Source: Arthrobacter sp. B0490 | GTDB lineage: Bacteria; Actinomycetota; Actinomycetes; Actinomycetales; Micrococcaceae | Direction: 5' to 3' | Assembly (NCBI RefSeq): GCF_002929355.1 | Contig: NZ_PJIR01000020.1 | Coordinates: 1 to 38,636, forward strand | DNA: 38,636 nt | In this document: piece after piece, positions 16,305 to 24,318 of the stretch | Position numbering within the stretch: position 1 is the stretch's first letter | Layout: the number at the start of each line of letters is the position of its first letter | Position numbers and translations under genes: made by a program | Notes under the pieces: model-generated | Databases searched by the model: none | The model's input: only the letters and a program-made list of their open reading frames with translations | Told to the model about the DNA's origin: nothing

Positions 16305-17147
16305 ATGTCGCTGAAGGATGCGCAGCAGGTCGATGCGGAAGCCAGCGTTCTCACCACCGAGTCGGGTGGCGTGCGGATCATCACGATCTCCCGTCCCCTC
16401 AAGCGCAACGCGATTGACCGGCCGACGGCGCTGGCCCTCGCGAGTGCCTTCGATGATTTTGACGCGGACGATGCACACAGCGTGGCGATCCTCACTGGGG
16501 CTGGTGGGTACTTTTCGGCAGGGGCTGACCTCGTTTCCGTGTCACGCGGCGAGCTGCCTGTGCTCGAGGGACGCGGATTTGCGGGGATCACCCGCCGCCC
16601 GCCGCGTAAGCCGGTCATTGCCGCAGTGGAAGGATTCGCGTTTGCAGGCGGATTCGAACTCGCCCTTGCGTGCGATCTGATCGTTGCGAGTTCGGCGGCG
16701 ACTTTCGCTTTACCCGAAGCGAGGCGTGGACTCATCGCCGCCGGTGGTGGCCTGCTACGCCTGCCCGACCGTATTCCGTACCATGTCGCCATGGAAATCG
16801 CGCTTCTCGGTGAACCGGTGTCATCGCCGCGGTTGGCTGAACTGGGCCTTGTTAACCGCTTGAGCGAGCCTGGAGAAGCGTTGAAGGTTGCGCTTGAGCT
16901 TGCTGAGAAAATTGCTCTCAGTGGCCCGATCGCTACGCGTACGGCAAAGCAGATCATATGCGCCTCGAGGTACGCCGAGACCGAGCAGCAGTTCGCCGAC
17001 CAGGAAGTCCTCGTCGCACCACTGCGCGGTGCCCCTGAGGCTCAGGAAGGTGCGCGCGCCTTTATCGAGCGTCGTGAGCCCAGCTGGGTGACTGGGCGCT
17101 CGGTCGCCGCGTCCGGCAGCGACCCTGAGTCCTCGCCCTCCCGTTGA
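16305..17147 (+). CDS. Enoyl-CoA hydratase/isomerase-family protein
   Basis: This is a crotonase-fold protein of 280 residues. The oxyanion-hole segments are GGYFSAGADL and FAFAGGFELALACDLIVAS. Both glutamates used by true hydratases are present, one in GGFELAL and one in LPEARRGL. A hydration reaction on an unsaturated acyl-CoA is therefore plausible, probably late in the pathway. The start follows GAGAGGAA. It leads a four-gene plus-strand run; 57 bases separate it from the M24-like gene. A poorly conserved tail after about residue 255 is rich in Ser, Pro and Glu. Confidence 0.87.
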   Translation: MSLKDAQQVDAEASVLTTESGGVRIITISRPLKRNAIDRPTALALASAFDDFDADDAHSVAILTGAGGYFSAGADLVSVSRGELPVLEGRGFAGITRRPPRKPVIAAVEGFAFAGGFELALACDLIVASSAATFALPEARRGLIAAGGGLLRLPDRIPYHVAMEIALLGEPVSSPRLAELGLVNRLSEPGEALKVALELAEKIALSGPIATRTAKQIICASRYAETEQQFADQEVLVAPLRGAPEAQEGARAFIERREPSWVTGRSVAASGSDPESSPSR

Positions 17148-17204
17148 AGTATCCCCTTTAATCACCGACCTCAGTGGCAGGCGCCATCATCAGAAAGGTT
17201 AGGT

Positions 17205-18464
17205 ATGCAACCCGTTTCCTATCAGAAGCTGCACTTCGGGCCATCGCGCACGGAGTTCCATGTCGGAGTCGATGTCGACAGGATGCGGCGTGAACGCGCC
17301 GAGAGAATGCGGTCGGTACTTCGCGAGAAGGGCATCTCGGCCATCCTCGTTACCGGCGCCGACAATGTGCGTTATCTGACTGGTTTCTGGTGGGGCGAGT
17401 TCTCGCTGCAGGTCGGCTATGCGCTGTTCTTCGCCGAGGGTGAGACCATCCTTTTCGCGCCCGCTGGTTCCTTGCAGCAGATGCCTGACCAGGCCCCGTG
17501 GATCACCCAGTGGCGTCCGGCCATCGCTTGGCTGGGGGGTGTCGCCCCAGCCTCTGCTATTGCTGAGCTGTCCGCCGACTTCGCCGAGCAGATTCGCGAA
17601 GAACTTGCTGCTCGATCGCTTACCGGGGAGCGCCTGGCCGTCAGCGAGATCGACCAGGCGGGCATGAATGCGCTTGCTGACGCCGGAATCGAGACAGTCC
17701 CTGGACTGCCCCTATTGCTGGAGAGTTCAACGATCAAGACTGTCGACGAGATCTCGTGCATCGCGATGGCGGCGAGCCTGAGCACCGTCGGGTTCGAATT
17801 CACTCGTGCCTCCTTGCGACCCGGTTCCAGGCAGGCCCCGATCGCCATTCAGGCCAGACGCGCGATGGAGGACGCCGGGGCTGAGAACGGATCCGCTCGA
17901 TTGCTGTCTGGACCCCTGTCTTATCAGCGCGGCATCAGTGGTGGTGACCGCATCGTCGAGCACGGCGACTTGGCTTACCTCCTGACCTGCGGTACCTCCT
18001 ATATGGGCTACACAGCATGTCTCTACCGCCAGTACGTGGTGGGCCGGCAACCGTCGGCGAAGGAGAAGTCGATGTACACGAAGCTCACGGACCGCCTGGA
18101 TCTTGCTATTTCACTCATGCGCCCCGGTGCCAGCACTGCGGATGTGGCTGGGGTCTTGCAGTCCGCAGAGGATATGGGCTATTCCTCGGAGATCGAATGC
18201 TTCAGCATCGAGTTGGGGCATGGCATCGGCCTGGTGAACGTCGGATCCCGTGCCATCCATTACAACCCCCCGACCATCACACGGTCGTGGTCTCTGACGC
18301 ACCCGGAGGAGATCAAGGAGGGGATGGTAATTGCCATCGAGGGTATCGAGGGCGAGCATCGCCAGGGCGGGGTCCGCCTAGAGAACCTCGTCATTATTAC
18401 AGCGGACGGCGCACGGCTGCTCGATCACTATCCGCGTGATGAGGTCATTCAGACGGCTGGTTGA
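17205..18464 (+). CDS. M24/creatinase-like hydrolase lacking two metal aspartates
   Basis: The 419-residue protein has the two-domain plan of M24 (aminopeptidase P, prolidase, creatinase). An N-terminal domain contains DNVRYLTGF, and a pita-bread domain carries ELGHGIGL (His339), MVIAIEGIEG (Glu379) and VRLENLVII (Glu393). The two aspartates that hold the metal pair in peptidases are absent: GDLAYLLTCG and YMGYTACLYR replace the usual GDxxxxD and CxD segments. Creatinase has also lost these ligands and works without metal, as do other non-peptidase members. A carbon-nitrogen or carbon-sulfur cleaving, non-peptidase role is therefore more likely than peptidase action. The creatinase histidine region is not conserved either, so the reaction is open. 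It lies between the crotonase and the SnoaL-like genes. Confidence 0.82.
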   Translation: MQPVSYQKLHFGPSRTEFHVGVDVDRMRRERAERMRSVLREKGISAILVTGADNVRYLTGFWWGEFSLQVGYALFFAEGETILFAPAGSLQQMPDQAPWITQWRPAIAWLGGVAPASAIAELSADFAEQIREELAARSLTGERLAVSEIDQAGMNALADAGIETVPGLPLLLESSTIKTVDEISCIAMAASLSTVGFEFTRASLRPGSRQAPIAIQARRAMEDAGAENGSARLLSGPLSYQRGISGGDRIVEHGDLAYLLTCGTSYMGYTACLYRQYVVGRQPSAKEKSMYTKLTDRLDLAISLMRPGASTADVAGVLQSAEDMGYSSEIECFSIELGHGIGLVNVGSRAIHYNPPTITRSWSLTHPEEIKEGMVIAIEGIEGEHRQGGVRLENLVIITADGARLLDHYPRDEVIQTAG

Positions 18465-18522
18465 ACACGGTAATGCCAGACTGCCCACCGCACCGGGGCG
18501 GGCGATGAGAGATAGGCGACAA

Positions 18523-18969
18523 ATGACACTGGTCGATGAGGTCCAGCCGCGCGATGCCAATGAGAGGACGGTTCTGGGGTACTTCCGCCACATGAAGCGG
18601 AAGCAGTGGGACGAGTTTGGCGAACTGTGGAACGACGATGCCGTACAGCAAGCGTTCTTTCGTCCGGACGGCCTCGACAACTTCATCCCCGAGCGATTCG
18701 TCGGTCGCGAACCTATTCTCGCGCACTACCGTAAGGCGATCGCGAACAGGCGGGAGCACGAGTTCTGGATCGATGTCCTGCATCGGACGGAGGACCCCGA
18801 CATCTTCGTCGTTGAGTGTCGTGGACGCAGCGTCGTGGGCGAGAACGACCGTGTGTATGAAAACCGGTATGTATTCATCTTCGAGCTCCGTGACGGTCGC
18901 ATCGCTTACCTCAAGGAATACGCTGACCCACTACCAGTGATGCGTGCCTTTAGCGGAGCCTTCGACTGA
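18523..18969 (+). CDS. SnoaL-like (NTF2-fold) protein 1
   Basis: This is a 148-residue protein of the NTF2-like fold. ERTVLGYFRHMKRKQWDEF is the opening helix, FVGREPILAHYR follows, and RYVFIFELRDGRIAYLKEYADP closes the cone; this is the signature end of SnoaL/PhzA-like proteins. Such proteins act as cyclases, isomerases, dehydratases or small ligand binders. I use the ATG at 18523; two in-frame ATGs upstream (18436 and 18505) would overlap or abut the preceding gene. The stop overlaps the next start as TGATG, so the two SnoaL-like proteins are coupled and may form a heteromer. Confidence 0.8.
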   Translation: MTLVDEVQPRDANERTVLGYFRHMKRKQWDEFGELWNDDAVQQAFFRPDGLDNFIPERFVGREPILAHYRKAIANRREHEFWIDVLHRTEDPDIFVVECRGRSVVGENDRVYENRYVFIFELRDGRIAYLKEYADPLPVMRAFSGAFD

Positions 18970-19583
18970 TGGATTCCGGCGAGCCGGCAGAGGTACGCGG
19001 GCGCATCCTGCCACTCACGGATGCTCAGATGGTGGAGTTGTGGGACAAACAAGCGCTTCACGATAACCTCATGACCTACGTCAGGGGAGCTGACCGGCAC
19101 GATATCGAGGCGATCAGGTCCACGTATTGGCCAGACTCATGGGACGACCACGGTGGTTTCGTCGGCACCGGACCTGGTTGGGCGGACGCGGCGCTTAGCT
19201 GGCATGATGCCGTTCACAGCTGCAATCACCATGTGAGCAACGTCCTCTCCGAGATTGACGGCAATCGTGCGAAGCGCGAATCGATGTTTCTCTGCGTCGT
19301 ACCGTTTAAGGAGCCTGATGTGACGATGTACCAGGCCGGACGGTATCGGGACCTGTGTGAGAAGCGCGACGGAGTATGGAAGATCGTGCACCGGACCTGC
19401 ATCTGGGACTGGGTCGATGTGCGCCCGACCAACACGACAGGATGGGACCTGGTGAACGTCCCTCGCATTTCTCACTGGGGCGATTGGTTTCCGCAGGATC
19501 CCATCTACAAGGAGTGGGACGCGCCGGCCGCCACGGAGTTCCATCGGGGCCCGTCTCCGTCCCACGCCACTCCCAGCACCTGA
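18969..19583 (+). CDS. SnoaL-like (NTF2-fold) protein 2
   Basis: The 204-residue protein has the longer SnoaL_4-type plan. An N-terminal helix pair reads QALHDNLMTYVRGADRHD, then IRSTYWPDSWDDHGGF, then HHVSNVLSEIDGNRAKRES, and later GRYRDLCEKRDGVWKIVHR. The aspartate/histidine pattern (ADRHD, DDHG, NHHVSN) is the one used for acid-base chemistry by members such as dehydratases. It is common in actinobacterial steroid, terpenoid and aromatic clusters. It is translationally coupled to the previous gene and closes the run. The hydrophilic tail after about residue 185 is probably disordered. Confidence 0.83.
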   Translation: MDSGEPAEVRGRILPLTDAQMVELWDKQALHDNLMTYVRGADRHDIEAIRSTYWPDSWDDHGGFVGTGPGWADAALSWHDAVHSCNHHVSNVLSEIDGNRAKRESMFLCVVPFKEPDVTMYQAGRYRDLCEKRDGVWKIVHRTCIWDWVDVRPTNTTGWDLVNVPRISHWGDWFPQDPIYKEWDAPAATEFHRGPSPSHATPST

Positions 19584-20048
19584 CTCGTCGGCGCGCGCGG
19601 TAGTCGGCTCATGCCCGCGAGGGCTATTGGACTGGTCCGTGATCAGCAGAACGACCCAGTGACGCTATATGAGACGCGTTCCGCGCAAGCAGCATTTGAG
19701 GATTGGCTGCGAACGGACGACCAGGTTCTCGGCACCAGCTCGCGAAGGATCTGCGGCCGGCTCTGACCTCGCGGCGCCGGAATTTTTCCTCTTATCAGCG
19801 ACGACCATTCGCGAACGGAGCCCGGTGACAGCCCCCGGGATCAGCGGTGGATCAAGCCAGGGATAGCCGGATTGATCCGCCGCTGATCCCCGCCGCCCGA
19901 GACCGCCCAGCATGCTCACCAGGCGCGCACGATCTAGATAATTACTGGGCGGCCAGGTTACATCGCTCGTCCGAGTGCATTCACGATGCTCGGCAGGATG
20001 GTCACGACTCCGCCCCTCGCCGGCTTCGCAAAAGGGTCGATACCGAAA
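19584..20048. other. Gap between convergent gene runs
   Basis: These 465 bases separate the ends of the SnoaL run and the flavin reductase gene. Apart from the hairpin at 19837-19890 I see no gene, RNA or repeat. Confidence 0.55.
19837..19890. terminator. Long hairpin between convergent operons
   Basis: GGGATCAGCGGTGGATCAA (19837-19855) pairs with TTGATCCGCCGCTGATCCC (19872-19890) over 19 positions. The single non-Watson-Crick pair would be G-U in RNA. The loop is 16 bases. The position between two convergent runs suits a bidirectional terminator. Confidence 0.65.
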
Positions 20049-21290
20049 TTAGAGCCTCTCAGTTGGCTGCAGCGTCGAGGTCGCGTCAGCGCCCAATACA
20101 CTCGGGTAGCTCGCGGGTGATACCCCTCCAGAGCGACGCGTGATCGACGACGCGGAGGCAAGCAAACGCTCTTTGGCTGCATTGATGTACTCGAGGGTCG
20201 GCTGTTCGGGCAGGTTCACCAGCATGATGCCGGCCTGCGCGTGCTGGGCGGAGTCGAAGATTGGAGCAAACATGAACTTGACGTTCGCTGCGGCAGTGTC
20301 GTCGACCAGTGGGTTGAGATTGTCTACGCCATCGATTTTGGCGCTAATCTCTACGATCTCTCGCTCCAAGCGGGGCGTTTGGCCGTGCATAGCCATCGCA
20401 TCGAGCGCGGCAGCTGCTTCGCTGGTGTGATTATCGGCCCAACCGACCATCCAGCCTTCGCGCCTGATGCTCTCTAGTTGAGCGAGCAGCCCGTCGCGCC
20501 TCTCCCCGTCAACCGGTACTGGGGACGATTTCAGCCAGGAGTCAACCGCTTCAGGGGACTCCCAGGCGTTGAAAAGCTGCCCGAAGAGCGGCGGAACCAT
20601 GGGCATGGATACTCCTACCAAACTGGTAGGAGCACGATCTTCGCCACCCGCCGAGGCCACGACGATCTGCCGATCTCCCTCGACCGCGATAAGGCGGCAT
20701 ACTGCCCCGACCGCATTCGCGAGCTCCTCCATCTCTTCGCGCGCACTGTCTGCCAGGCGGATCTGTTCGGCGAGACCTTCCCGCGCACCGATGACCATCG
20801 ATTTGGAGGCGAAGGCGCCGTACCCTCCTTGGAAGAAGACCAGGGGAAATGTCGGATTCGTGACCGCCATATCGGTCACGCGCCCGATAAAGATGAAGTG
20901 ATCTCCGGCCTCAAAGATCGTCTCGGGAACACAGTCGATCCACGCCACGGCCCCGTCGATGACGGGAGCACCCGACGGTGAGGGATGCCAGGCGATGCCT
21001 TTGAAGCGGTCGCCTTGTCTGGCGCTCATTTGTCGACACACGCTCTCCTGAGCTGCCGACAGGATATTAATGCAGAACGAATGGGCATCACGGATCAAGG
21101 GGAAGGTCGAAGAACCACGGTCTGGGAGGAATCCGATCAGGGGCGGGTTCAGGGAGACAGAGGTGAAGGTTCCGACGACCATTCCGATCGGGTTACCTGC
21201 GTCATTGATTGCCGTGACGGCGGCAACGCTTGTCGGAGAGTGACCAAGGATGTCGCGAAACTGGCGCGGATCGATTTCTGTGCCCTGCAT
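20049..21290 (-). CDS. Flavin reductase fused to an IclR-type effector-binding domain
   Basis: Residues 1 to about 165 form a flavin reductase of the HpaC-like, FMN-binding split-barrel family: RQFRDILGHSPTSVAAVTA, GMVVGTFTSVSLNPPLIGFL, FCINILSAAQESVCRQMS and DHFIFIGRV are all typical. The enzyme supplies reduced flavin to a partner monooxygenase. The remaining roughly 240 residues look like the effector half of IclR regulators, with LFGQLFNAWESPEAVDSWL and LLAQLESIRREGWMVGW, but no helix-turn-helix is present. A natural reading is a reductase whose activity is tuned by a pathway compound. The ATG at 21288-21290 follows AAGGAG; an ATG five codons earlier overlaps that site. It is cotranscribed with the MFS gene (39-base gap). 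The likely partner is the luciferase-type enzyme at 8549-9748. Confidence 0.88.
   Translation of the reverse strand: MQGTEIDPRQFRDILGHSPTSVAAVTAINDAGNPIGMVVGTFTSVSLNPPLIGFLPDRGSSTFPLIRDAHSFCINILSAAQESVCRQMSARQGDRFKGIAWHPSPSGAPVIDGAVAWIDCVPETIFEAGDHFIFIGRVTDMAVTNPTFPLVFFQGGYGAFASKSMVIGAREGLAEQIRLADSAREEMEELANAVGAVCRLIAVEGDRQIVVASAGGEDRAPTSLVGVSMPMVPPLFGQLFNAWESPEAVDSWLKSSPVPVDGERRDGLLAQLESIRREGWMVGWADNHTSEAAAALDAMAMHGQTPRLEREIVEISAKIDGVDNLNPLVDDTAAANVKFMFAPIFDSAQHAQAGIMLVNLPEQPTLEYINAAKERLLASASSITRRSGGVSPASYPSVLGADATSTLQPTERL
20612..20632. promoter_or_regulatory. Perfect palindrome CTCCTACCA-AAC-TGGTAGGAG inside the flavin reductase gene
   Basis: Nine-base arms and a three-base spacer lie within the coding sequence, in the part encoding the IclR-like domain. 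Its core CTACC-N5-GGTAG matches the non-coding palindrome at 5159-5175. It may be an internal regulator site or a chance product of the codons for TSLVGV. Confidence 0.35.
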
Positions 21291-21329
21291 GGCGGACTCC
21301 TTCATGAGGTGAATTTGGTTGTCTTGTTG

Positions 21330-22877
21330 TCATGGCCGGTCGTGTAACGCTCCGACCGGGTCTAGCTCAGTCCCCGGCCAGGCGCTTGTCTGGCGGATTT
21401 TCGGTTGCAAGACGGCCTCCCCGCAGGTGACCGGTGCGGCCACTGACGGAGTCACTTGCTGCGCAGCATCAATGGCGTGTAGGTCGGAGATCGTTCGCGG
21501 CGCCGCGATGCTCCAGAGGATGACGAACAGGGCGATGGCAACTGCAGACGCGATGTAAATGACGGTGAACGCCGTTTCAGGTATGAAGCCGTCCGGGCCG
21601 GGCGCCAAAAGATTCACGACGATCGCCACGGGGACCGCAGATCCCGCGAACTGCACGATGTACTGCAGTCCGATGGTGACTGCCATGTTGTCCTGACGTC
21701 CCGCTGCAGCGATCAAGGTGTATCCCGTCGTCAGGACGCACATGATCGTGAGCGCGTAGACGAAGACCCACAATGTGAGCTGCCACACTTCGTCGCGAGC
21801 GAAAGTGAAGCCCAGAAAGGCCCCGATACCGCCGATGCCGCTGACGAGCAAGAAGATACGAGGACCGAGGTGGGTAATGCCCCAGCCCGTCCAGAAGTAG
21901 CCGACCACAGACCCCGGAATGATCGCCAAGAGAACATACGTCGACTCGAGCGTGGTGAGGCCCAGCCCGAAACCCGAGCCTGTTGGCGTCTGCAGCAGAG
22001 CGGGGAGGGCAATGAATATCCCCTGGCCTACGATGGCCGGCAATAGGATGCCTGAGTACCCGACGAGGGCCTGACGAACATCCATGTTGCGAAACGACAC
22101 AACCGGTTCGCTGGTGCGGCGCTGCTGGATGATCCATGCGACCAGCACGACGGCACCGACCAAGACCGAGCCGACGACCAACGGGGACGTCCAGCCCAGC
22201 GACGGCCCCTCGCTCACGGCCAGAAGGAGGGCTGTCACCCAGACACCCAGGCCAAGTGATCCGAACCAGTCGAAGCGAATGTCGGCGCCGTTGTCCACTG
22301 GGCTCTCGGGAACGATGAGGGCCAACACGAGAAGGATGCCAAAGAGCGCGAACGTCACCCAGAAGACTGTCTGCCACGGCAGGCCGAGCTGGACGATGAA
22401 GCCGCCTACGACCATTGCTGCCGGGGAGCAGACCGCCATAACAAGCGACACCGCCAAGGCGACGCGTCGAATCAATTGAGAGCTCGCCTGCGGACGCAGC
22501 AACCCCCAACTGAGAGGGATGGTGACCGCCATTCCCATGAGCAGGCGGCCGACAACCAGTGTTACGAATCCGCTCGAGGTTGCGGCCAAAGCGGCCCCGA
22601 TCATCGCGAGGATCGTTAGAGCGATCAGTACACGCCGGTGACCAAAAACATCGCCCATTCGTGCGCTGAGGCTGACTGACACGACGATGCCGATCATCAA
22701 TGCATTGAACACCCACCCCACCTGCGCTGATGTGAGCTGCGATTCTTCTGCGATCACGCCCACGAGTGGAGAGAGCGACCCGTACTGGATGTCCAGAATT
22801 ATCCCGCTCAAGAGCAGGAGCGACACGACGACCGGCACGCGGCCTCCGCGGGTCAGGGTGAGGGGTGCGTGCGTCAT
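21330..22877 (-). CDS. MFS transporter with 14 membrane segments (DHA2-like)
   Basis: The 515-residue protein has 14 hydrophobic segments by eye, as in the DHA2 drug:proton antiporter branch. It carries the loop 2-3 motif MGDVFGHRRVLI (an A-motif variant of GxxxDRxGRR) and RLLMGMAVTIPLSWG in segment 4. It could export a toxic intermediate or import the substrate. The start (ATG at 22875-22877) follows GGAAGG; a longer frame adds 33 unlike residues. It precedes the flavin reductase in the same direction and lies 179 bases downstream of the ABC permease gene, so it may belong to the same transcript. Confidence 0.88.
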   Translation of the reverse strand: MTHAPLTLTRGGRVPVVVSLLLLSGIILDIQYGSLSPLVGVIAEESQLTSAQVGWVFNALMIGIVVSVSLSARMGDVFGHRRVLIALTILAMIGAALAATSSGFVTLVVGRLLMGMAVTIPLSWGLLRPQASSQLIRRVALAVSLVMAVCSPAAMVVGGFIVQLGLPWQTVFWVTFALFGILLVLALIVPESPVDNGADIRFDWFGSLGLGVWVTALLLAVSEGPSLGWTSPLVVGSVLVGAVVLVAWIIQQRRTSEPVVSFRNMDVRQALVGYSGILLPAIVGQGIFIALPALLQTPTGSGFGLGLTTLESTYVLLAIIPGSVVGYFWTGWGITHLGPRIFLLVSGIGGIGAFLGFTFARDEVWQLTLWVFVYALTIMCVLTTGYTLIAAAGRQDNMAVTIGLQYIVQFAGSAVPVAIVVNLLAPGPDGFIPETAFTVIYIASAVAIALFVILWSIAAPRTISDLHAIDAAQQVTPSVAAPVTCGEAVLQPKIRQTSAWPGTELDPVGALHDRP

Positions 22878-23056
22878 CGGTGACTGCCTTCCAAAATTCG
22901 GTAGTGCACACCGCGCGAACGGACCGTGGCTGCGTGCCCCCGTAACGATAGGCCTCTGGAGCGAGTATCGAGCCACAAAAGAACGCCAAAATCTACGTAA
23001 ATCATGTCAACTCGCTTCGACGCTCGGTGCGGGGGCAGTCGCATGACACCTGCGCG

Positions 23057-24292
23057 TCAGCGCGCCGTCCTTCGCACAACGCTGCTCAACGCCACCGCAG
23101 CGATGAGAACGCCGCCGTTGAACACGTCGGCCCAGGTGTAGGCCACGCCGCCGACGACGAGCCCCGAAGCCACGTAGGTCAAGCACAGGGCGCCGATCAC
23201 CGCGCCCCAGATGTGGAAGCGGCCGCGCGAAATGAGGACGGTGGAGAGAAATGCCGCAGAGTACGCGGGCAGGAGAAAGCCATCCGCGGCCCCTTGGATC
23301 GCTGCCTGCTGAGTCGCCGCTAGCATGATGCCTGCCACGCCCGCGAGTAGACCCGTGATCGTGAAGGCGGAAAGGGTATACCTCGATGAATTGACACCTG
23401 CGTAGCCCGCTGCCCGCGGGTTCGACCCCACGGCGTACAGATTGCGTCCGAAGGTGGTGTAGGTCATGACGATCCACAGAAGGGTGGCAAGCACCAGAAA
23501 GATCACGACGTTGACGCTGACGAAGTTCACGATGCCGGATCCGAACACTGCGAGCAGTGCAATGGCTGCGATGACCAGCAGGATGGCGGCGCGTATCGGC
23601 TTGGATACCGTTGAGGGAATGGCACGCCCGTTGATGGTGTGCAACAACGCCGCGATTAGCATGACGGCTACAACGATGACTACCGGTGTTGGTGCTGTGT
23701 TTTGGAAGTCACCGAGGAATGCGTGAAACCATTCCGGCAGGGGATGGTCGGTTGGCGAAGGGTTGAGGCCCTGCCCGCCTTCGGAGTACACCCGCGCCAG
23801 CCCGAGCAGCACACCGCCGACGCCGAGCGTGGTGATGAAGGCATTGATACGGAACTTCGTGACGAGGATGCCGTTTGAGAATCCGACGAAGCTGGCGAAC
23901 GCCAGGGTGATGAGGATGCTCGCCCACATCGGTATGTCGTTGCGGTAGTTCAGACCGATAACGAGGTATGCCGAGAGCGAGGCGTTGTAGGCCACGCTCA
24001 GATCGAACTGCCCGACGGCGAGTATCACCACGACACCGAGCGTGATGATGGTGGCTGGTATGGCCTGACTGAATTCCAGCATCCGTTGGTTCGGGTTGTA
24101 GAACGATTCCCCCAGCCAGAGGTAAAACACCACGAAAATCAGCAGGAAGAGTACGGGACTCCCAAACAGGCTGATCAGTTCAGTGGGCGTTGCGCCGGCT
24201 ACTTGAAAGCTCCGGCGTTTGCTCGGAGGCTTGCTCGCCGATCCGGAGCTCCCGCTGGAAGCATGGTTCGCCTCGATAGCATTGTTAGTCAT
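23057..24292 (-). CDS. ABC importer permease (ribose/monosaccharide type)
   Basis: The 411-residue protein belongs to the BPD_transp_2 permease family. It shows the family blocks VVILAVGQFDLSVAYNASLS and INAFITTLGVGGVLLGLAR, plus the EAA-like segment TTFGRNLYAVGSNPRAAGYAGVN and a GADGFLLPAYSAAFLSTVLI-like stretch. About ten membrane segments are expected. It pairs with the ATPase and lipoprotein genes immediately upstream. The start (ATG at 24290-24292) follows GAAGAGA; the longer frame overlaps the ATPase gene. RbsC-type importers also carry polyols and aromatic or lignin-derived compounds, so the solute need not be a sugar. Confidence 0.9.
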   Translation of the reverse strand: MTNNAIEANHASSGSSGSASKPPSKRRSFQVAGATPTELISLFGSPVLFLLIFVVFYLWLGESFYNPNQRMLEFSQAIPATIITLGVVVILAVGQFDLSVAYNASLSAYLVIGLNYRNDIPMWASILITLAFASFVGFSNGILVTKFRINAFITTLGVGGVLLGLARVYSEGGQGLNPSPTDHPLPEWFHAFLGDFQNTAPTPVVIVVAVMLIAALLHTINGRAIPSTVSKPIRAAILLVIAAIALLAVFGSGIVNFVSVNVVIFLVLATLLWIVMTYTTFGRNLYAVGSNPRAAGYAGVNSSRYTLSAFTITGLLAGVAGIMLAATQQAAIQGAADGFLLPAYSAAFLSTVLISRGRFHIWGAVIGALCLTYVASGLVVGGVAYTWADVFNGGVLIAAVALSSVVRRTAR

Positions 24293-24318
24293 TGGTCTCT
24301 TCGTTCTCTCGGGCGTGC

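Noticed and set aside
21577..22989. A 470-codon minus-strand frame overlapping the MFS gene
   Set aside because: It is the same strand in another frame, with Arg/His/Gly-rich sequence and no membrane segments; the overlapping frame has 14 clear ones.
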